Under the pieces are notes generated by a model, which worked only from the letters and a program-made list of their open reading frames with translations, was not told where the DNA came from and did no database searches. Shown here piece by piece: positions 35,948 to 46,188 of a stretch of DNA of 64,000 bases (positions are counted from its first letter, which is position 1; each line of letters starts with the position of its first letter). The position numbers and the translations under genes were made by a program. Origin of the DNA: Nitrobacter winogradskyi (GTDB lineage Bacteria; Pseudomonadota; Alphaproteobacteria; Rhizobiales; Xanthobacteraceae); NCBI RefSeq assembly GCF_006539545.1, contig NZ_BJNF01000057.1:1-64000 (forward strand). The letters are read 5' to 3'.

Positions 35948-37702
35948 TTAACGCGTTCCCTCGGAGCGAAAGATGGCGATCGAAATCGTCTTGCCCTGCG
36001 AGAAGTTAAAACCGTCGATACGCGTTGCAACGTTGTAGCGCAAACCGATCGCCTCGGCGCGCTGTGCGAAGGCCCGTTCGGAACGGGATTCGACAAGCGC
36101 GAACCGGCAGCTTCCATGGCTGAGGAAATCGGCGGCCCCGGAGCCGTCGGTCAGCAGCGTCGATGTCCCCGTCATGAAGACCAGACTTGGCTCATGATAG
36201 CCCGCCGCCGCTGCCTTCGGTCCGACACACTCGACATTTCGCAGCGCGCGCGCGACTTCCGGGCTCGGAAACAATGGCGTCAGCGCCGCGACGATGATCC
36301 CGTAGACGGAAGCGCTCAGGAATAGCGCCGCCAGAACGGCATTCAGCAGGGAGCGCTCCGCGTTATCGTCGTCGTAGAGCCACCATGCGAACAGCCCGGA
36401 AATCAAGGCCACCGCGGCGAACGGCCAGGCCAGGAAAACCGGCTGGCGCGTCAAGGTAATGGTCGCGACGATCGCGAGCACCAGGGTTATCGCGGGAATG
36501 GCAAACCACCATGCCGTCCCCTTGGTCAGCCATGATCGCGACAGGACGCGGCGCTCCAGCGCCCATACCGACAGGATCGCGATCGCCGGATAGAGCGGCA
36601 GCACATAATGCGGCAGCTTCGTCAACACGAGTTCGAACACGACCCATGACGGAATCAGCCACGCGAGCAGAAACCGCACCTCCGGCTCCCGCCGCGCGCG
36701 CCAGACCGCGGGCGCCGCCAGCCCCGCGAGCGCTGCGCCGGGCCAGAACGTAATCCAGAATAGCAGGAAGTAGGTGCCGGGCGGCGCTCCATGTGATTCC
36801 TGAGCCGCGAGCTTGCTCAGCATGTCGCCGCCGATCGAGTCCGTGAAAAATGTGTCGCCGGCGCGGAGGAAGATCGCCACGAACCACGGCATGACGAGGA
36901 CAAGCACCCACATCAGCCCCCAGACCGACCGCAGCCGCCAAAGCCATGACGCGGAGCGATCCAGAATGGCGACGGCCCCGATGGTCAATCCAACGAACAT
37001 CAGGATCAAAGGGCCTTTCAGCAGGATTCCACCCGCGATCGCCGTCCAGAAGATCGCCGGATGCGTCCAGGACGGATGCTCGGGTTTCTCGCCCCGCTCG
37101 GACGACAGATAGATTCGCGCAAGCGCGCCCATCGCCGCCACAATGGTCAGCAGCAGCATCGCGTCCGTCTTCGCGAGCCGCGCTTCCACGCCGAGCAGGA
37201 CCGACCCGCACATGATCAGTCCGGCCAAGATAGCGCCACGCCGCGTTACGAAAGCAAGCGCCGCCCAATAAGTCAGAAGCACAGCGCCAATCGCGCCGAT
37301 CAGGGAAGGCACGCGATAGAGCCAGATGCGAATCTGCGCGCGCGGCAGGCCGAGAGCTGAAGCCGTTTCGACGGCGGCCGCCTGTAGCCAGTAGATGCCG
37401 ACCGGCTTCTTGTAACGCACCTCGCCCTGAAAGCGGATGTCGACGAAGTCGCCGGTCTCGACCATCTGCTTGGTCGCCTGCGCGAAACGGGCCTCGTCGC
37501 GGTCGATTGGCGGGATGTTGAAGAAACCAGGCAGAAAGAACAGCAGGCCGAAGACCGTGAGAAACAGTGCCGATCTGAGATGACTGGCGACGACGAAGCC
37601 GATCACGATCGCCAGACCCCGTCCCATGGGCAACGGGTTCTTCGGCTCGCGTGGTCGTCCAAATCGGGGGCTGGAATGGGGCTCGGCCATGGGATTGCGC
37701 AT
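35948..37702 (-). CDS. GT39-family (ArnT/PMT-like) membrane glycosyltransferase
   Basis: A polytopic inner-membrane transferase that uses a polyprenyl-phosphate sugar to modify a periplasmic acceptor such as lipid A or a core oligosaccharide. The ORF opens at TTG 37726, but ATG 37702 (or ATG 37690) is the better start, giving 584 or 580 residues. The acidic metal-type motif IPPIDRDEARFAQATKQMV follows the first TM segment, and RYKKPVGIYWLQAAAVE is the second conserved loop. About a dozen hydrophobic segments follow, and the C terminus is a soluble domain. It is downstream of pbpC and followed by the GT2 and LAB_N genes, so donor synthesis and use are co-encoded. Confidence 0.85.
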   Translation of the reverse strand: MRNPMAEPHSSPRFGRPREPKNPLPMGRGLAIVIGFVVASHLRSALFLTVFGLLFFLPGFFNIPPIDRDEARFAQATKQMVETGDFVDIRFQGEVRYKKPVGIYWLQAAAVETASALGLPRAQIRIWLYRVPSLIGAIGAVLLTYWAALAFVTRRGAILAGLIMCGSVLLGVEARLAKTDAMLLLTIVAAMGALARIYLSSERGEKPEHPSWTHPAIFWTAIAGGILLKGPLILMFVGLTIGAVAILDRSASWLWRLRSVWGLMWVLVLVMPWFVAIFLRAGDTFFTDSIGGDMLSKLAAQESHGAPPGTYFLLFWITFWPGAALAGLAAPAVWRARREPEVRFLLAWLIPSWVVFELVLTKLPHYVLPLYPAIAILSVWALERRVLSRSWLTKGTAWWFAIPAITLVLAIVATITLTRQPVFLAWPFAAVALISGLFAWWLYDDDNAERSLLNAVLAALFLSASVYGIIVAALTPLFPSPEVARALRNVECVGPKAAAAGYHEPSLVFMTGTSTLLTDGSGAADFLSHGSCRFALVESRSERAFAQRAEAIGLRYNVATRIDGFNFSQGKTISIAIFRSEGTR

Positions 37703-37741
37703 ACGCTGAACCCGAGGCAGGGACAACCGCTGAGCCGGCCG

Positions 37742-39862
37742 CTATTGAATTCTGACCGTAACTGTGTCCGTGGTGCCAGCCGCGTCCATCACGGTCAGCC
37801 GGACGAATCCCGGCCCGGGAGGGTCGATCATCCGCTGGCGTCGGCCGTCGATCGCTCCCACCGCTTTCCCGTTGACCAGCATCGTCATCGGCGGGCTACC
37901 GCCCGCCACTTTCACCGGCAGCGGCGACAGCGTTCCCTGCCCTGCTCCGGCATCGATCCGCGAGCCGTTCAGCGGAAACTGGATATGGAGCCTGCGCTCG
38001 TGATTGGCGGTCCTGATGAGTTCACCGGCGGAACGAAACCTCTGCAAGGGAAGCGGAAGTTTTGCATTGGCGACGATCAGGGTTCCGCGCGGAGCCTTCG
38101 GGAGCGGCGCGGGCAACCGGCCGGTGCGAGCGAAGGCATCGAAAAGAATGGGCGCAGCCGCGACACGTCCGATAAGACCGGGAACCGGCGCACCGTCCGG
38201 CCGTCCGACCCAGACGCCGATGGTCAAACGGCCGTCGAAGCCCACGGACCACGCATCGCGATAGCCGTAGCTCGTGCCGGTCTTGAACGCGATCCGGTTC
38301 CGGACTGCGTTTTCCGGCGGGGGCGTTCCCAAAAGAACGTTGCCGACCTGCCAGGCGGCAACGGCATCCAGCAGCCGCAAAGGCGAGCGGACGCTGGAGT
38401 CGTCGCGCTCGATCTCGCGTAAGGGCATCACGCTGCCCAGTCTGGGAATGCCGGAATAGGCCTGCACCAGGTCATGGAGCGTCACGCCGACGCCGCCCAG
38501 TCCCATCGCCAGACCCGGAGCTTCGTCCTTGGGGAGCACCAGACTGGCGCCCGCCTGCTTCAGCCGCGACGACAGCCGGCTCGCGCCGACGCGATCCAGC
38601 AGTTCGATCGCCGGAACGTTCAGCGATAGTTGCAGGGCCCGCCGCACCGGGATGGTGCCCTGAAACATCATGTCGAAGTTTTCCGGTGCGTAGCTGCCGA
38701 ACCGGACCGGGCGGTCGTCGATCAGGCTATCCGGATGAACAAACCCGTCTTCGAAGGCCAGTCCGTAGATGAACGGCTTCAGGGTCGATCCCGGCGAGCG
38801 CACCGCCCGCGTCATGTCCACCTGTCCGGCCAGCCGCTCGCTGAAATAATCCGCGGAGCCGACATGGGCGACCACATCGCCGGTGGCGTTGTCCACCGCG
38901 ATGATGCTGACCGAAATGCCCGGTCCGAGCGCCGCCGCGCGGTCGCGCGCAAGCGCTTCGAGCTGGCGCTGTAATCCGGATTCCAGCGTCAGCCGGATCA
39001 GGTTCGAGTCCTTGTTGATAGCCAGAGCCTGATCCGCCGAATGCGGCGCCAGCATTGGAAACGGCCGTCGCGTCCGCAGGACCGGCACCGCCATCGCCCG
39101 CCTTGCGTCTTCCGCGCTGATGCGCGAGTCCTCAACCATGCGCATGAGTACGCGGTCGCGGGCCGCGCGCGCAGCCGCAGGGTGTCTGTCGAGGCGCCGT
39201 CGTTCCGGCGATTGCGGCAAGGCGACCAGCAGGGCCGACTCCGCCAGCGACAGCCGCTTCGGTTCCTTGCCGAAATAGGCAAGGGACGCCGCGCGAATAC
39301 CTTCGAGATTGCCGCCGAACGGCGCGAGCGTCAGATACAGGTTGAGGATCTCGCCCTTTGTAAGCTCACGTTCGAGTTGGAGCGCGCGAACCATCTGATG
39401 CAGCTTGGCGTAGATCGAGCGGCGTTGGCGCGGTTCAATTAGCCTGGCGAGCTGCATGGTGATGGTCGAGCCGCCGGAGACGATGTGACCGCGAGTCAGA
39501 AGTTGCCGCGCCGCGCGGCCGAGCGCGAGCGGGTCGATGCCCGCGTGCGAATAGAACCGCTGGTCTTCATAACCCAGCAGCAGATTGAGATATCCGGGAT
39601 CGACATCGGTCGTGGCATCGACCGGCAATCGCCATCGGCCGTCCGCCATGGCGAATGCGCGCAGCAATTTGCCGTTTCGGTCGAGCACGGTGGTCGAAAC
39701 CTCGTGCGCCTTCGCCAGCGGCAGCGGTCCGAGCGAGACGACCCAGCCCGCGACCACTCCGGTGGTGACGACCGCGACAACCGCCATCATCGCCGCGGCC
39801 AGCTTCACCCGCCGCCAGCGGCGCGGCCGCCCGGTCGTTGCAGGGGTGTCGGGCGCGGTCAT
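37742..39862 (-). CDS. pbpC: Penicillin-binding protein 1C
   Basis: A class A penicillin-binding protein of the PbpC type, 706 residues, with an N-terminal membrane anchor (LAAAMMAVVAVVTTGVVAGWV). The GT51 glycosyltransferase domain has EDQRFYSHAGIDPLALGRA, the catalytic Glu region, and GGSTITMQLARL. The transpeptidase domain carries the SxxK motif in GSTLKPF, SLN in LQLSLNVPAIE, and KTGTS. A BiPBP_C domain ends the protein (about residues 620-706), as in other PBP1C proteins. It overlaps the alpha-2-macroglobulin gene by 4 bases (ATGA), which is the conserved PBP1C-macroglobulin pairing. Confidence 0.95.
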   Translation of the reverse strand: MTAPDTPATTGRPRRWRRVKLAAAMMAVVAVVTTGVVAGWVVSLGPLPLAKAHEVSTTVLDRNGKLLRAFAMADGRWRLPVDATTDVDPGYLNLLLGYEDQRFYSHAGIDPLALGRAARQLLTRGHIVSGGSTITMQLARLIEPRQRRSIYAKLHQMVRALQLERELTKGEILNLYLTLAPFGGNLEGIRAASLAYFGKEPKRLSLAESALLVALPQSPERRRLDRHPAAARAARDRVLMRMVEDSRISAEDARRAMAVPVLRTRRPFPMLAPHSADQALAINKDSNLIRLTLESGLQRQLEALARDRAAALGPGISVSIIAVDNATGDVVAHVGSADYFSERLAGQVDMTRAVRSPGSTLKPFIYGLAFEDGFVHPDSLIDDRPVRFGSYAPENFDMMFQGTIPVRRALQLSLNVPAIELLDRVGASRLSSRLKQAGASLVLPKDEAPGLAMGLGGVGVTLHDLVQAYSGIPRLGSVMPLREIERDDSSVRSPLRLLDAVAAWQVGNVLLGTPPPENAVRNRIAFKTGTSYGYRDAWSVGFDGRLTIGVWVGRPDGAPVPGLIGRVAAAPILFDAFARTGRLPAPLPKAPRGTLIVANAKLPLPLQRFRSAGELIRTANHERRLHIQFPLNGSRIDAGAGQGTLSPLPVKVAGGSPPMTMLVNGKAVGAIDGRRQRMIDPPGPGFVRLTVMDAAGTTDTVTVRIQ

Positions 39863-42800
39863 TTCGCTGAACGCACCTCGACGCGGCCGGTGCTCGTGCG
39901 GCCGTAGCGCGAGGGATTGTACATGTCTTCCACGTATGCCTGCGGCAGCACGTATTTTCCGGGCGACACCGCGCGCACGACATAGGCCACGGTGAACACC
40001 GCCTTGTCGCTCGCAGTGCGATCGATGGCGGCGGTGAAGCGGTCGTCGCGGAATTCAGTGCTGACCGGCTCCTTGCCGTCCTCAATCCAGTCGAGCGTCC
40101 CGCTGTCGCCGGAGGACACCAGATGAGGATTGTCGATTTCGAATCCTGCCGGAAGATAGTCCGCCACCAGGATGTGGCCGTATGTCGGCTTGGCTTCGGT
40201 GATCCTGAGAACGACGGCGAAGCGGTCGTTCTGCGTGGCCTGGGTTGGATCCGCGGGCGTTCCGTCGAGGTTGAAGTAACTACGCTCGATTACGAAGCCG
40301 TTCGAGGTCGCCGGTTCGGGAGTAACCGGCGCGCCGGTCACGGAAATCACCGCCTGCACCGGGGCTGCGCCGGTGTTGGTGATCTTGATCGGCTTGTCGG
40401 CCAGCTCGGCCGCCTTGTGGCTGCGATAAAGCGCGGCTTTAACGGGCGCGCCGTTGACGTCGAGCGACATTGACTCTTTCGCAAGCGCCCTCGCCGCCAG
40501 GACCAGCCACGCGTTCTCCTGCGTGGAGGTTGAGGAGGTCAACCCTCGCGCCGCCTCGACCCGCTGCACCGCCTGGGTGACCGTGGCTCGCGGCGCGTTG
40601 CCCTCGCTCGCGAGCGATACCAGCGCCGCGGCGTCGCGGAGCGCCGAGCCGTAGTCCGTCCGGCCGAATTCGAGCGCCGGCTTCGGCGCAAGGCTTTCAG
40701 CCGCAGCAGTATAAACGCGTTCAGCGCGCGCCCGGTCGCCGACCAGTGCGAGCGCCGCGGCAAGCTGCGCCTTGGCGATCGGCGTCGCCAGATTGTTCAA
40801 CTTGGTATCGGCCAGATAACGCAAATCCCCGATCGGGGCGGCGCCGTTCCTGGCGAGAACGTAAAGCCCGTAAGCGAGGTCGCGACCGCCGTCCTTTTCC
40901 GGCTCGGCTGCATTCACCACGGAATTGCGGATGCGGTCGAGCGCGCTCGTGAACTGAAGGTCCGGGACGGAGAAGCCCTTCTCGCGAGCGCGAGTCAGGA
41001 AGTCCGTGACGTAGGCGTCGAGCCAGGAGTCCTCGCCGCCGGACGACCACAGGCCGAAGGAACCATTCGAGCCTTGCCTTGCCAGCAGCCGCTCGATCGA
41101 GCTTTTGATGCGATCGTCGACACTGGTATCCATCGCGAGGTGGGCTTCCGCTGCGAGATCATTGACGTAGAGCAGCGGCATCGCCCGGCTTGCGATCTGC
41201 TCCGAGCAGCCGAACGGATAGCGGTCGAGCGCCTTCAGGACACTTGCCGCGTCCAGCGCCGAGGACAGGCCGACCGACATCGACACCCCTCCCGTCCCCG
41301 CCACGAGGTCCGAGAACATGTCCGAGGTCAGCGTCAGGCTCTCGCCCTTCGCCAGCGTTCGCACAGAGCGGCGCGCCAGGATCTGGGTCGCGGGCTTGAC
41401 CTCGAGGTCGTAATGCCGCGCCAGCGTCAGGCCGTTCGGTCCCTTGATATCGATGTCGAACCGGGCAGCGCCGGCGGAGCCCGCGGTATCGAGCGTCAGC
41501 GCCATCGAACTGCGTTGCCCGGCCGCGAGCCTGATCGCGGTCGTGGCGTTGCCCGCTACCTTCACCGGCCCCGACGTTCCGACGTTGACGGTATAATCGC
41601 CGGGTGGACCTTCGACATTGTCGAGATCGAAGCTCATCGTGCCTCGATCGCCGGTCAACAGAAAGCGCGGCAGGGTCGCCGTCAGCACCACCGGATCACG
41701 TACCGTGACATCGACCGTCGCACGCCCGAGCTTGGTCGCGGTCCAGGCGACCGCCATCACGCGCGCCGTGCCTGCGAACTCCGGAATGTCGAAGCTGATT
41801 TCCGCCGTGCCGTCCGCGGCGACCGTGACGATGCCCGAATAGAGCGCGAGCGGCTTCTGCGTCGGCGGGCTGCCCTGCAACTCCGCTCCCGCGAAATCGC
41901 CGCCGGTCCTGAGCTGGCCGCGCGTTCCTTGCATGCCGTCGATCAGTTGTCCGTAGAGATCACGGATTTCAGACGTCAAGCGACGCTGGCCCAGGTAGTA
42001 GTCGTCGGGTGCTGGCGGCTTGTAATTGGTGAGATTGAGGATGCCGACGTCAACGGCGGCGACGACGATCTTGGCGTCTTCGCCGGGACTTAGGCCGCCG
42101 ACCTTCACAGGCAGCTTAAGCGGCGCGGATGGTCGCGCCAGTTCCGGCGGCGAGAGGTTGACCGAAAGGGTACGCGCGCTCCTGTCGATGCCGAACCATT
42201 TGATGCCGATCGCGCGGCCGGGCATTCGCTGCGCGGCGACGTCGAGCGGCCGCCGCAGCGTCGCCACGACATAAGCTCCCGTGCCCCAATCCTTGCCGAC
42301 CTGGATTTTGACCTGAGACGTGCCTTCCTTGACCTCGGCGGTTTGGGTTGTCAGCAGCCGGTCACCAAGAACATTGATCGTGAGCTTGCCCGCGGTCCGG
42401 GCGTTGACCGAAACGACCATGGTGTCGCCGGACTGGTAATCCGGCTTGTCGATCGAGGTTTCCAGCAGGTCGGGCGTGTCGGCGCTGCCGTCGGAATACC
42501 AGCCGACGTCAAACTGAACGGATGTCAGAGGACCGTTTGAATCGGATGATTTGACGTCGAGCCGGTAGCGCCCCGGCTGCGGGGAGAGTTCAATCCGCGC
42601 GGGTTTGTCGGCGGCAACCGAGAGATCGCCGTCGGCCACCCGCCTGGTCGATTTCACCGGTTCGTATTCCCAGTACGAGTTCTGCCGATACCACTGATAG
42701 CGGCTCTCCAGCTTGAGCAGCTCATAGCGCAGACCCTTTCGGGCAAGCGACGTTCCGTCCGGCGCCACAAAGACGACGTCGAATCTGGCTCTGTCCCCCT

Positions 42801-45078
42801 CCGCGACGCTCTTGTCGGCGAACAACGGTTTGACACCGATCATCGCGGCGGACGGTTTCACCGGAAGCACGATCTTTCGCTCGACCGCGCGGCCGCCCGC
42901 CTCCGCCATGCGAATGAAAATCTGCGCTTCGTGCTGCCGGTCCGATGACGGGGCCGTCGCGAGGCTGACGGGAAACGTGGCGACGCCGTTTGCATCGGCC
43001 TCGGGCAGGTTTTCGATCGGCGTGCGTTCGTTACCGGTGGCCTCGTCATCAGGCACGCCGAATCGATACCCCGCATAGCCTGGACGGCTGTCGGCAGGCG
43101 CAACCAGTAAATCGCCTTCGAGCTGCAGGCCGGACGCGGGAGCGCCGTAGAGGAAACGGCCATCGACCTTGAGTTCCACCGGAGTATCAGCGGCAATCTG
43201 TGTCGCCTTGGTGGTCAGATCGAATTCAATCCGGTCCGGGACATAGTCCTCGACCATGAACGTGGTTTCGCCGACGGACGGTCCTTTCGGGTCAGTGAAC
43301 GCGCGAACCCGCCATGTTCCGGTCGGGACCGCTGAATTGAGCGGCAGGGTCAGGCTTCGTCCCCCCGCGCCCTGATCCGATACGACGGCGCGGCGGTACT
43401 CGACGCCATCGGGCCGTTCGACCACCAGCGTCAGGGGGCCGCCGGTCACGGCAACGCCCTGCCCGTCCCGCAGCAACGCAGTGAGATACACGGTCTCGCC
43501 CGAGCGGTAGACGCCGCGCTCCGCATAAAGGAAGGCATCGGCTCCCGACGGCACGGCGCGGCCCGAAACGCCGCGATCGGTCAAATCGAATGCATTCGAC
43601 TTCAGGCTGAGGAACGCATAATCGGCTTTGTCGGTGCTGACCGTCAGCAGCGCGGGCGACTGACCTCCTTCGCCTCGCGCCAGCCCCGGCTCGAATAGCG
43701 CGTGCCCGGATGCATCCGTCTTCCGGGTTGCCAGGATTTCATTGTTGCGGGCGACCAGGCGGACTTCCGCCTTGTCCACGGCATCAGTTGTCGCCAGCGA
43801 ATTGATGAAAACGTGGATGCCGTCATTACCTGAATAGGCGCTCAGGCCCAGATCCGAGACGATGAACCACTGGGTCGCCAGCGAGCCGGACTCGTCGTCA
43901 TCCGTCGAACCCGGACCCTTGGGCGCGGCCGTCATCACGTAAACGCCGGGCTGGAGGTTTCCCAGCGCCTCATCGACCGGAAACGCCGTCGTCACATCGG
44001 CGTTCAGGGTGGATGCCGTCGTCACCTCGCCCGACCAGACCTTGATCCCGCGTTCGTGGCCGAGCTCATATAACTGATGGCCGCTAAGCGCCTTCTGAAA
44101 GTCGCTCTCGATAACGGTGTTGATGAGGTTGCGGTCGCCGACCCGGAACACCTTGACGGTCACATTCTGGGTGTTGACGCTGACCAGCGGGATGCCGCGC
44201 TGGCCAGTGCGCGGCAGCACGTAGGCCCGTCCGGTGAAGCGGACGAACGGCTTGCGGTCGCGCACATAGACGTTGAACTCAGCGGATTTCGGCAGACTTT
44301 CCTTCACGGTCGACGGCAGGCCGGCGCGCAGATTGATATTGTAGCGCTCACCGTGCTTGAGCCCCTCGACACAAAGCTGTCTGTCCTCGGAGGACAGCGC
44401 AGGCCGGTCATCTCCTGCGAGCGCGACGAAGGGTGAGAAGTCGACCCTCTTGGCAAGATCCTCAGAGAACTGAAAGCAGACCCGAGGCGATGCCGAATCC
44501 GAATCCACCGTGTAATCGAGCAGCCGGAAGCCGTGGTCGTCCCGCATTTTTTCGTATTGTTCGCGAACGCCTGCGACCTCGCGCAGATCGAGCGAGAGCC
44601 GCAACGCATCGAGAGCCGGCCGCCACAGCTTTCGATCCGAAAAGGCGCGACCGAGAACCGCTAATGCATCAGCCTCGGTCGCCGATTCGGTCGCCCGCTG
44701 GTAGGCGAGATAAGCGGCGGTGGAGGCCCGCTCCAGCAGGAAAGTCTGCTCCTGACTTGTGGCGGGTCTGATCTGGAAGATGGTCCGCGCCAGGCGCAGC
44801 CAGTTGCCGCTATCGTTCGGCGCGACGGTTGCGATCTGGCCGAGTATTTGAAGACCACTGCGAAAATCGGCTCGTTTGAAGGCCGTGTCGGCATCGGTAC
44901 GCAGCATCGGGCCCGATTTGGCGACCGCCCCGGCTTCGCTCTTGATCTGGGCTTCGAGCTTGATCGCCGCATCGGCCAGATCGTCGCGCTTGAAGGCTTT
45001 ATCCGCCGCCTGGGCGATAGATCCCAGCCCGATGAGCAAGGTCGCGCAAAAGGCTACGGCACGAACCAGCCTGGTCAT
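39859..45078 (-). CDS. Bacterial alpha-2-macroglobulin family protein (YfhM-like)
   Basis: A large periplasmic protease trap that is thought to protect the envelope from foreign proteases and to work with PBP1C in repair. I chose ATG 45078 (GGGAGAG upstream); the product is 1739 residues with a signal peptide ending IAQAADKAF. Family blocks are MG2-type beta domains, an A2M_N domain with GVSGRAVPSGADAFLYAERGVYRSGETVYL, the bait/MG10 region, and the thioester motif GCSEQ near residue 1290, within PFGCSEQIASRAMP. Like YfhM it has the thioester; unlike YfhM I see no lipobox, so it is probably soluble in the periplasm. It is the first gene of the envelope operon. Confidence 0.93.
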   Translation of the reverse strand: MTRLVRAVAFCATLLIGLGSIAQAADKAFKRDDLADAAIKLEAQIKSEAGAVAKSGPMLRTDADTAFKRADFRSGLQILGQIATVAPNDSGNWLRLARTIFQIRPATSQEQTFLLERASTAAYLAYQRATESATEADALAVLGRAFSDRKLWRPALDALRLSLDLREVAGVREQYEKMRDDHGFRLLDYTVDSDSASPRVCFQFSEDLAKRVDFSPFVALAGDDRPALSSEDRQLCVEGLKHGERYNINLRAGLPSTVKESLPKSAEFNVYVRDRKPFVRFTGRAYVLPRTGQRGIPLVSVNTQNVTVKVFRVGDRNLINTVIESDFQKALSGHQLYELGHERGIKVWSGEVTTASTLNADVTTAFPVDEALGNLQPGVYVMTAAPKGPGSTDDDESGSLATQWFIVSDLGLSAYSGNDGIHVFINSLATTDAVDKAEVRLVARNNEILATRKTDASGHALFEPGLARGEGGQSPALLTVSTDKADYAFLSLKSNAFDLTDRGVSGRAVPSGADAFLYAERGVYRSGETVYLTALLRDGQGVAVTGGPLTLVVERPDGVEYRRAVVSDQGAGGRSLTLPLNSAVPTGTWRVRAFTDPKGPSVGETTFMVEDYVPDRIEFDLTTKATQIAADTPVELKVDGRFLYGAPASGLQLEGDLLVAPADSRPGYAGYRFGVPDDEATGNERTPIENLPEADANGVATFPVSLATAPSSDRQHEAQIFIRMAEAGGRAVERKIVLPVKPSAAMIGVKPLFADKSVAEGDRARFDVVFVAPDGTSLARKGLRYELLKLESRYQWYRQNSYWEYEPVKSTRRVADGDLSVAADKPARIELSPQPGRYRLDVKSSDSNGPLTSVQFDVGWYSDGSADTPDLLETSIDKPDYQSGDTMVVSVNARTAGKLTINVLGDRLLTTQTAEVKEGTSQVKIQVGKDWGTGAYVVATLRRPLDVAAQRMPGRAIGIKWFGIDRSARTLSVNLSPPELARPSAPLKLPVKVGGLSPGEDAKIVVAAVDVGILNLTNYKPPAPDDYYLGQRRLTSEIRDLYGQLIDGMQGTRGQLRTGGDFAGAELQGSPPTQKPLALYSGIVTVAADGTAEISFDIPEFAGTARVMAVAWTATKLGRATVDVTVRDPVVLTATLPRFLLTGDRGTMSFDLDNVEGPPGDYTVNVGTSGPVKVAGNATTAIRLAAGQRSSMALTLDTAGSAGAARFDIDIKGPNGLTLARHYDLEVKPATQILARRSVRTLAKGESLTLTSDMFSDLVAGTGGVSMSVGLSSALDAASVLKALDRYPFGCSEQIASRAMPLLYVNDLAAEAHLAMDTSVDDRIKSSIERLLARQGSNGSFGLWSSGGEDSWLDAYVTDFLTRAREKGFSVPDLQFTSALDRIRNSVVNAAEPEKDGGRDLAYGLYVLARNGAAPIGDLRYLADTKLNNLATPIAKAQLAAALALVGDRARAERVYTAAAESLAPKPALEFGRTDYGSALRDAAALVSLASEGNAPRATVTQAVQRVEAARGLTSSTSTQENAWLVLAARALAKESMSLDVNGAPVKAALYRSHKAAELADKPIKITNTGAAPVQAVISVTGAPVTPEPATSNGFVIERSYFNLDGTPADPTQATQNDRFAVVLRITEAKPTYGHILVADYLPAGFEIDNPHLVSSGDSGTLDWIEDGKEPVSTEFRDDRFTAAIDRTASDKAVFTVAYVVRAVSPGKYVLPQAYVEDMYNPSRYGRTSTGRVEVRSAK

Positions 45079-45580
45079 GAAAGCTCTCCCCGCGCGCACG
45101 CGCGCGCAAATGTCGCTTGGGCGTTCTCCGGGATTCGACTTCCGCGCTGTGCCGGATCGAATTGACACTCGCGTCCCCGACCGCGCGTCCAAGGCTGCGG
45201 TTACAGCTAAAAGGCTGCGGTTACAGCTAAAACTCCACTAACAATCTATATTTACCGATGGACGTTTGTCATTTAAGTGCACAATACAGGTCTGAACGCA
45301 AAGCGTAGTGTCGCACATGCCGTCCGCGCCCGTAAATGCACGAAAAGCTGGATTAACTCATGGCCTTACCTGGCGTTGTTACGATATAGGACCAATCCGC
45401 CGAATCTCGATCACCATTTTCGGACACAGCCGATATTACAGCCGGTAACAAGGCTTTCGATAATGGATCACCCGAGACAAGCGGATCGCGCATATTCGTC
45501 GTTCGCCCGGTCGAAATGGTTCGGATCCGGGCTTGGCTCGAAGGCGGTTTTTTCATATTGCGGTGGGATGAAGTCTCAAC
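45079..45580. other. Intergenic region upstream of the macroglobulin operon
   Basis: This 502-base region contains the promoter for the operon at 45078. It holds a 20-base exact tandem duplication (see 45191-45230) and otherwise no gene, RNA or clear operator. Open frames in it have no coding features. Confidence 0.35.
45191..45230. repeat. Exact 20-bp tandem duplication
   Basis: aaggctgcggttacagctaa is repeated twice without a mismatch, about 115 bases upstream of the macroglobulin start. Confidence 0.85.
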
Positions 45581-45657
45581 GGTCCCGTAGCTCAACTGGA
45601 TAGAGTAGCGGATTTCTACTCCGCGGGTTGCAGGTTCGAATCCTGCCGGGATCGCCA
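45581..45657 (+). tRNA. tRNA-Arg (anticodon TCT)
   Basis: A 77-base cloverleaf on the plus strand. The acceptor arms GGTCCCG and CGGGATC pair with one wobble. The anticodon stem GCGGA/TCCGC holds the loop TTTCTAC with anticodon TCT. The T loop is TTCGAAT in stem GCAGG/CCTGC. CCA is encoded at the 3' end. Confidence 0.95.
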
Positions 45658-45699
45658 AAATCGCCGCAGCGCCGAGCAGGCTTACATTCACTCCCTCGC

Positions 45700-46188
45700 C
45701 TAAAACGGAATGTCGTCGTCCATGTCGCCGCGATGGCTGTCGGCAGCCGCGGCGCGGCGCGGCGCGCTGCCGGATGGACTTCCGGACCCGAAGCCGCCGC
45801 CGGCATCGTCAGGTCCGAAGCTGCCGCCGCCGCTATTGCGGCCATCGAGCATCGTCAGAGTCGAATTGAAGTTCTGAAGCACCACTTCGGTGGAGTATTT
45901 TTCCACGCCGCTCTGGTCCGTCCATTTTCGGGTCTGCAACTGTCCCTCGATGTAGACCTTCGAGCCTTTCTTCAGATACTGCTCAGCGATCTTACAGAGG
46001 CCTTCGCTGAAGATCACGACGCGATGCCACTCGGTCTTCTCCTTTCGCTCGCCGCTGGTCCTGTCGCGCCAGGTTTCAGAGGTGGCAATCCGCAGGTTGG
46101 CGATCGGCCGTCCGTCCTGGGTCCGCTTGATCTCCGGGTCGGCGCCGAGATTGCCGATCAGAATAACCTTGTTCACGCTACCCGCCAT
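45700..46188 (-). CDS. ssb: Single-stranded DNA-binding protein
   Basis: SSB coats single-stranded DNA during replication, repair and recombination. The 162 residues start with the OB-fold ([57 protein letters not shown]). A Gly/Ser-rich linker follows, and the C terminus is the acidic tip DMDDDIPF that recruits partner proteins. It lies 43 bases past the tRNA-Arg in convergent orientation and is preceded by a LexA-type box at 46373-46387, so SOS induction is likely. Confidence 0.97.
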   Translation of the reverse strand: MAGSVNKVILIGNLGADPEIKRTQDGRPIANLRIATSETWRDRTSGERKEKTEWHRVVIFSEGLCKIAEQYLKKGSKVYIEGQLQTRKWTDQSGVEKYSTEVVLQNFNSTLTMLDGRNSGGGSFGPDDAGGGFGSGSPSGSAPRRAAAADSHRGDMDDDIPF

